Shown piece by piece: positions 60,290 through 64,000 of a stretch of DNA of 64,000 nucleotides; position 1 is the first letter of the stretch, and each line of letters starts with the position of its first letter. The notes beneath the pieces were generated by a model, which worked only from the letters and a program-made list of their open reading frames with translations, did no database searches and was not told the DNA's origin. The position numbers were made by a program, and so were the translations under genes. This stretch comes from Alphaproteobacteria bacterium (GTDB lineage: Bacteria; Pseudomonadota; Alphaproteobacteria; CACIAM-22H2), in NCBI GenBank assembly GCA_016124335.1, contig WGNX01000003.1:132747-196746 (forward strand), given 5' to 3'.

Positions 60290-61576
60290 TCAACGCCCCA
60301 TGAATACGCCCGGGAGCCAGAGTGTCAGCGGCGGCCAGAGCGTCACCAAAAGCAGGACGCACAGAAGCGGGACCAGCCACGGAAGAATCGCCTTCGACAT
60401 CGCCTCGAAGCTGATGTCGGCGATCCGCGACGTAATGAAGAGTACGACGCCGATCGGAGGGTGGATCGTCCCGATGATCAGGTTGATCGTCATCATCACG
60501 CCAAAATGAACCGGATCGACGCCAAAACTGATCGCCGCAGGCACCATGATCGGAATGAGGATCAGCATGGCGGCCAGCAGTTCCATGAAGCAGCCGACCA
60601 CGAGCAGGACTGCGTTGCAGACGAGCAGGAACACTACAGGGCTCTCGATCGCATGGACGATCATGGGGGTAATCGTCTGCGGAACGCGGCTGATCGACAT
60701 GCACCAGCCCAACGCGCCGGCCGCCATGACCAGCGCAAGGACGAGCCCCGTCGTTTCGACGGTTTCGACCAGGATTCCCGGCAGCATTTTCCATTCGAGC
60801 GTCCGGTAGACGACGAAGCCAAGAAATAGCGAATAAAGTGCCGCAACCGCCGCTGCTTCGGTGGGAGTAAAAATGCCCGAAAACATGCCCGCAAGCAGAA
60901 GTACCGGCGCAAACAGGGCCCATATCCCATCGACGAATGTCCGCCAGATCTCCCGCATGCCGAGGAACGGCATGCGTCCGAAGCCCTGCCTTTTCGCGAT
61001 GAACGCCACCATAACCATGAGCGACACGCCCATAAGCAGACCGGGAACGAACCCGCCAAGAAACAGGCGCCCGATGGAAACGTCGGCAGCGACTCCGTAG
61101 ATCACGAAGGGCAAGCTCGGCGGAATGATCGGCCCGATCGTTGCTGCGGCCGCAGTGATTGCCGCTGCCGTCTCGGGTCGGTAGCCGACACGCCGCATCG
61201 ACTTGATCTCGATAGCGCCGACGCCTGCCGCATCGGCGACGGCCGATCCGACCATGCCGGAAAAGATCATGCTGGCGACGATGCTCGCATGCGCATATCC
61301 ACCGCGCACCCAACCGACAAGGGCGGTCGCAAACGCCACGATCTTGTCGTTGATCCGGGCCGCGGTAAGGATATTCCCCATCAAGATGAAAATCGGCGCG
61401 GCGACGATCGGAAAGGAATTTACCCCGTGCAAGAGCTTCTGCGGCACGATCGACGGCGTGAATCCGCCCAGCATGGCAAAAGCAAACGCGGCAAGCCCCA
61501 TCGTCGCGTAGAGCGGGAAGCCGACGACGATGGAGATCAGCCATACGACCCCGATCTGAAGGATGAGATCCATCAT
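60290..61576 (-). CDS. TRAP transporter large permease (DctM type)
   Basis: 428 residues, about 12 helices. The family translocates organic acids driven by an ion gradient, fed by a binding protein. Segments include FPIVAAPIFILMGNILTAAR, MIFSGMVGSAVADAAGVGAI, ATIGPIIPPSLPFVIYGVAA and FTPTEAAAVAALYSLFLGFV. It overlaps the small permease stop (ATGA). The adjacency to murQ-anmK suggests (anhydro-)MurNAc-like or another sugar acid as substrate (inference). Confidence 0.94.
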   Translation of the reverse strand: MMDLILQIGVVWLISIVVGFPLYATMGLAAFAFAMLGGFTPSIVPQKLLHGVNSFPIVAAPIFILMGNILTAARINDKIVAFATALVGWVRGGYAHASIVASMIFSGMVGSAVADAAGVGAIEIKSMRRVGYRPETAAAITAAAATIGPIIPPSLPFVIYGVAADVSIGRLFLGGFVPGLLMGVSLMVMVAFIAKRQGFGRMPFLGMREIWRTFVDGIWALFAPVLLLAGMFSGIFTPTEAAAVAALYSLFLGFVVYRTLEWKMLPGILVETVETTGLVLALVMAAGALGWCMSISRVPQTITPMIVHAIESPVVFLLVCNAVLLVVGCFMELLAAMLILIPIMVPAAISFGVDPVHFGVMMTINLIIGTIHPPIGVVLFITSRIADISFEAMSKAILPWLVPLLCVLLLVTLWPPLTLWLPGVFMGR

Positions 61577-62109
61577 TGGCTCACCGCCACGCCTTGGCGG
61601 ATCGCTTCATACACGTCCACGGCTGCCTGAACCGTCGCGACCATTCCGGCCGCGACGAGCGGCACGTAGAACCACATCATCGCAATGGGCATGCTGATCG
61701 CCTCGACGTCGCTATTGCGTTCGACAAGTTCGATGCCGAAAACGGCGACAAGTATTCCGAAGACCACGACGCTCAACTGCATGATCGCTTCGGCCACGGC
61801 CCAACCCTGCGGCGGCAAAAGATCGTGGAAAAACCGGATCCGGATATGCGCGTGCCGTCGCGATGCAAGCATCCATCCGAACATCGCAACCCAGACCATC
61901 AGCAACCGTGACAATTCGTCTGTCCACGCATACGGGTCGCCAAAGGCACGCGATACGACACCGATCAAAACGACGATCGTGAGCAACGCCGCGGCCACGC
62001 CTGCGATGAACCGCATGACAAAGTCGACGGCGCGCACAAGGCGCGCCGTCGCTTTCACCGGACCGGGCTTTACAGTTTCAGGAATGCTTCCCACGTTCCC
62101 TTGCCCCAT
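61573..62109 (-). CDS. TRAP transporter small permease (DctQ type)
   Basis: 178 residues, four helices (for example FIAGVAAALLTIVVLIGVVS and LSRLLMVWVAMFGWMLASRR). With the ATG at 62109 it overlaps the binding-protein stop by about 40 bases; a GTG at 62094 preceded by AGGGAA would shorten the overlap and is a fair alternative start. It couples to the large permease downstream. Confidence 0.88.
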   Translation of the reverse strand: MGQGNVGSIPETVKPGPVKATARLVRAVDFVMRFIAGVAAALLTIVVLIGVVSRAFGDPYAWTDELSRLLMVWVAMFGWMLASRRHAHIRIRFFHDLLPPQGWAVAEAIMQLSVVVFGILVAVFGIELVERNSDVEAISMPIAMMWFYVPLVAAGMVATVQAAVDVYEAIRQGVAVSQ

Positions 62110-63062
62110 TTGTCTTCGAACTTCTTCGGCACCGTATCGAGTACGGCCTTGCGGAAGGCCGGTACGTCGGGCTCGATCACGGTCATCCCCTGTTGACGAA
62201 GTGCCGCAACCGCGCCGGCCTCCTGCCGCAGAAGTTCCGCATCCTGCCACTGGACGCCCGATGCAATAGCCGCCTCGACGGCATCGCGCTCCGATTTTTG
62301 CAGCCCCTGCCAGAACGGCTCGTTGATGAGCGGCATGCGTGGCGTAATGATGTGCTCGGTGAGCACGAGGAACTTCTGGACTTCGAAGAACTTCCCGCTC
62401 TGGATCGTCGGAAGAGGGTTCTCCTGCCCGTCTACCGCACCCTGGCTGAGCGCAAGATACAACTCGGCGTAAGCGATCGGTGTCGCCTTCGCACCCCACG
62501 CTTCTGCCATCGCGCGGAAGGTATCGACGGGCGGAACCCGAAGCTTGAAGCCGACCATATCGGCCGGCGTCTTTACAGCCTTGTTGCCGGTCGTCAGATG
62601 GCGCTTGCCGTAATAGGAAACGCCCAGAATGCGCATCTTGCGGCGCTGGATGAGGGCGTCGTTGAAGCCCGCGAATTGCGGCGCCTTCGTCATCTTCGCC
62701 ATGTGCGCGGCGTCGCGCCAGAGATACGGCGCCTCGATGACCGAAAGTGCCGGCAGGAAGCTGCCGATGGCACCGGCGCCGTCCGTCGTCATTTGAAGTG
62801 CGCCCGACGACACCGCCTCGATCATGTCGGGGCCCGTTCCGAGTTGACTGTTCGGGAAGACCTGAATTTCGATCTTGCCGCCAGTCTTCTGCTTGACGTC
62901 CGCAGCGATCTTCTCGGCCATCTGCACCTGCGGGTGGTTTGCCGGAAGCGCTTCACCCCAGCGGATCGTCTTCGCCTGCGCGCGAAGGATCGTGGGCGCG
63001 CCGACGAGCGAGCCGATCGCCACGCCGCCGGCAAGGATTGCACGTCTCGATACAGTCTTCAT
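62070..63062 (-). CDS. TRAP transporter solute-binding protein (DctP type)
   Basis: 330 residues with a twin-arginine-like signal (VSRRAILAGGVAIGSLVGAP). Family features: IRWGEALPANHPQVQMAEKI, LQMTTDGAGAIGSFLPALSV, and the substrate Arg region GFKLRVPPVDTFRAM, followed by QGAVDGQENPLPTI. GGGGGAAG precedes the ATG. The binding-site Arg in KLRVPP implies a carboxylate-bearing ligand, which fits a sugar acid or MurNAc-type compound. Confidence 0.92.
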   Translation of the reverse strand: MKTVSRRAILAGGVAIGSLVGAPTILRAQAKTIRWGEALPANHPQVQMAEKIAADVKQKTGGKIEIQVFPNSQLGTGPDMIEAVSSGALQMTTDGAGAIGSFLPALSVIEAPYLWRDAAHMAKMTKAPQFAGFNDALIQRRKMRILGVSYYGKRHLTTGNKAVKTPADMVGFKLRVPPVDTFRAMAEAWGAKATPIAYAELYLALSQGAVDGQENPLPTIQSGKFFEVQKFLVLTEHIITPRMPLINEPFWQGLQKSERDAVEAAIASGVQWQDAELLRQEAGAVAALRQQGMTVIEPDVPAFRKAVLDTVPKKFEDKWGKGTWEAFLKL

Positions 63063-63115
63063 TGCTTCCCCCATTGTTTCTTCGGGTTTCTGGAACTTGC
63101 ATTTGCGGGCGAAGG

Positions 63116-63949
63116 CTAGCCGCCCTTGACGCCGCCGGCAGTGAGGCCGCCGACGATCTCTTTTTGAATCAGCAGAGTGAGCGCAAGAACAGGCAAGGTG
63201 ACGAGCAGCGCTGCTGCCGCAAGCGGCCCCCACGAGACCTGTTCGAACGTCAGCATGTTGAAAACGGCGACCGGCAAGGTGCGCGTCTGACGACCACCCA
63301 AAACTGCGCCGAAAACGAAGTTGTTCCACGAAAAAATGATCGAAAGGATCGCACCGACGACGATCCCGGGGCGCGCCAACGGCAGGGCGACGTGGCGGAA
63401 TGCCTGCCAGAGCGTGCAGCCGTCTATCAATGCCGCCTCCTCGAGTTCCTGCGGAATCCCCTCGAAAAAGCCGATCATGACGTAGATGAAAATCGGCAAT
63501 GTGATCACGAGATGCGTGATGACGATCGGCCAGATTGTCCCGGTAAGGCCGATCCACTGGAAGAGGATGAACAGCGGGATCAGGTACGACAGCCCCGGCG
63601 TGATCCGCGCGATCAGCGTGAGCATCGCGAGTTTGTGCGCCTGCGCCTTCGCGATTCCGTACGCCGCCGGCACACCGACCGCGATCGCGACCAGAGTCGC
63701 CAGCCCCGACACGACGATGCTGTTCACAAAGTAGGTTTCGATGCGGTTGCGTTCGAACACGTCGATGAAGTTCGCAAGTGTCGGCGGCGACGGCACGAAG
63801 ACAGGCGGAAACGCCATGTTGTCGACCTCGTTTTTCAGCGCGAGGGACAACATCCACAACATGACAAGGATGGCCGGGGAAACGATCACGAAGACCGAGA
63901 ACCCGAAAGCCGCGCCCGACGCAAACCGGCGTAGTCGTACCGCACTCAT
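63116..63949 (-). CDS. Carbohydrate ABC importer permease (MalG type)
   Basis: 277 residues from the ATG at 63949, which overlaps the upstream permease stop (ATGA); a GTG at 63976 would overlap far into that gene. Six helices, with the EAA motif in ELEEAALIDGCTLWQAFRHV followed by ALPLARPG. It is the second inner-membrane component of a sugar-type ABC importer whose other genes lie beyond position 64000. A 53-base gap separates it from the TRAP binding-protein gene downstream. Confidence 0.92.
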   Translation of the reverse strand: MSAVRLRRFASGAAFGFSVFVIVSPAILVMLWMLSLALKNEVDNMAFPPVFVPSPPTLANFIDVFERNRIETYFVNSIVVSGLATLVAIAVGVPAAYGIAKAQAHKLAMLTLIARITPGLSYLIPLFILFQWIGLTGTIWPIVITHLVITLPIFIYVMIGFFEGIPQELEEAALIDGCTLWQAFRHVALPLARPGIVVGAILSIIFSWNNFVFGAVLGGRQTRTLPVAVFNMLTFEQVSWGPLAAAALLVTLPVLALTLLIQKEIVGGLTAGGVKGG

Positions 63950-64000
63950 GTCCATTTGGCCTTCTGCCTGAGCCACAGAAGCACCATCGCCAGAAGCACG
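63946..64000 (-). CDS. C-terminal end of a MalF-type ABC permease (partial)
   Basis: The frame ending at 63946 reads VLLAMVLLWLRQKAKWT followed by TGA, with the hydrophobic helix and basic end expected of a MalF/UgpA-type permease C-terminus. Its stop overlaps the start of the MalG-type gene (ATGA). Only the last 17 residues are in the window. Confidence 0.75.
   Translation of the reverse strand, partial: VLLAMVLLWLRQKAKWT

Noticed and set aside
1-64000. CRISPR array
   Set aside because: No regularly spaced repeats of 25-40 bases with unique spacers and no cas gene were seen.

Overview
The window is high-GC bacterial DNA with the gene content of an alphaproteobacterium. The pointers are a GapR-type DUF2312 protein, the order glyQ-glyS-ppdK-HIT, a dgcN-dgcA pair and a REP-like palindrome near glyS. 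It may be a Rhodospirillales relative, but nothing seen here fixes the genus. Coding is very dense, and no stretch longer than 300 bases lacks a gene.

Region 1 (1-9598) is the right end of an integrated, phage-like element. About 18 small genes run on the + strand with 1-8 nt overlaps. They include an HD phosphohydrolase, a Myb-like protein, a GapR homologue, a J-like protein, a deoxyribosyltransferase-like protein, a C5 DNA methyltransferase with six internal repeats, a three-Cys DUF5131 protein, ASCH-like proteins and a PD-(D/E)XK-like protein. An excisionase-like protein and a tyrosine integrase end the run at a 3' fragment of tRNA-Thr(GGT), the attR. An unrecognised 400-residue gene (9633-10835, - strand) sits just beyond it.

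Region 2 (10999-18427, - strand) is a heme uptake operon: hemP, TonB-dependent receptor, tonB, hmuS, hmuT, hmuU, hmuV and a small CcoN-like membrane protein, behind a Fur-like palindrome. Region 3 (18451-29006) holds a thiolase with a small partner, a CII-like protein, pyrC, a TauE/SafE permease, and an envelope-glycan operon with five glycosyltransferases and an asparagine synthetase. Region 4 (29099-38731) is housekeeping: ygfZ, a HIT hydrolase, ppdK with an unusual lysine/alanine/proline tail, glyS, glyQ, an Lrp regulator with a LysE exporter, and an NTF2-like protein.

Region 5 (38744-64000) is catabolic. It opens with a D-aminoacylase divergent from dgcN-dgcA (D-glutamate catabolism). Next come sugar-acid genes: three enolase-superfamily enzymes, two Gfo/Idh/MocA oxidoreductases, an RraA-like lyase, an SMP-30 lactonase and a DapA-like lyase. 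They surround an oligopeptide-type ABC transporter and a GntR regulator, and two copies of the palindrome CTAATATATYAG flank the regulator gene. Then anmK-murQ (anhydro-MurNAc recycling) lies in one run with a TRAP transporter. The window ends in the inner-membrane permeases of a carbohydrate-type ABC importer. Together the D-Glu and MurNAc enzymes suggest growth on peptidoglycan-derived material alongside hexarates; this is inference.
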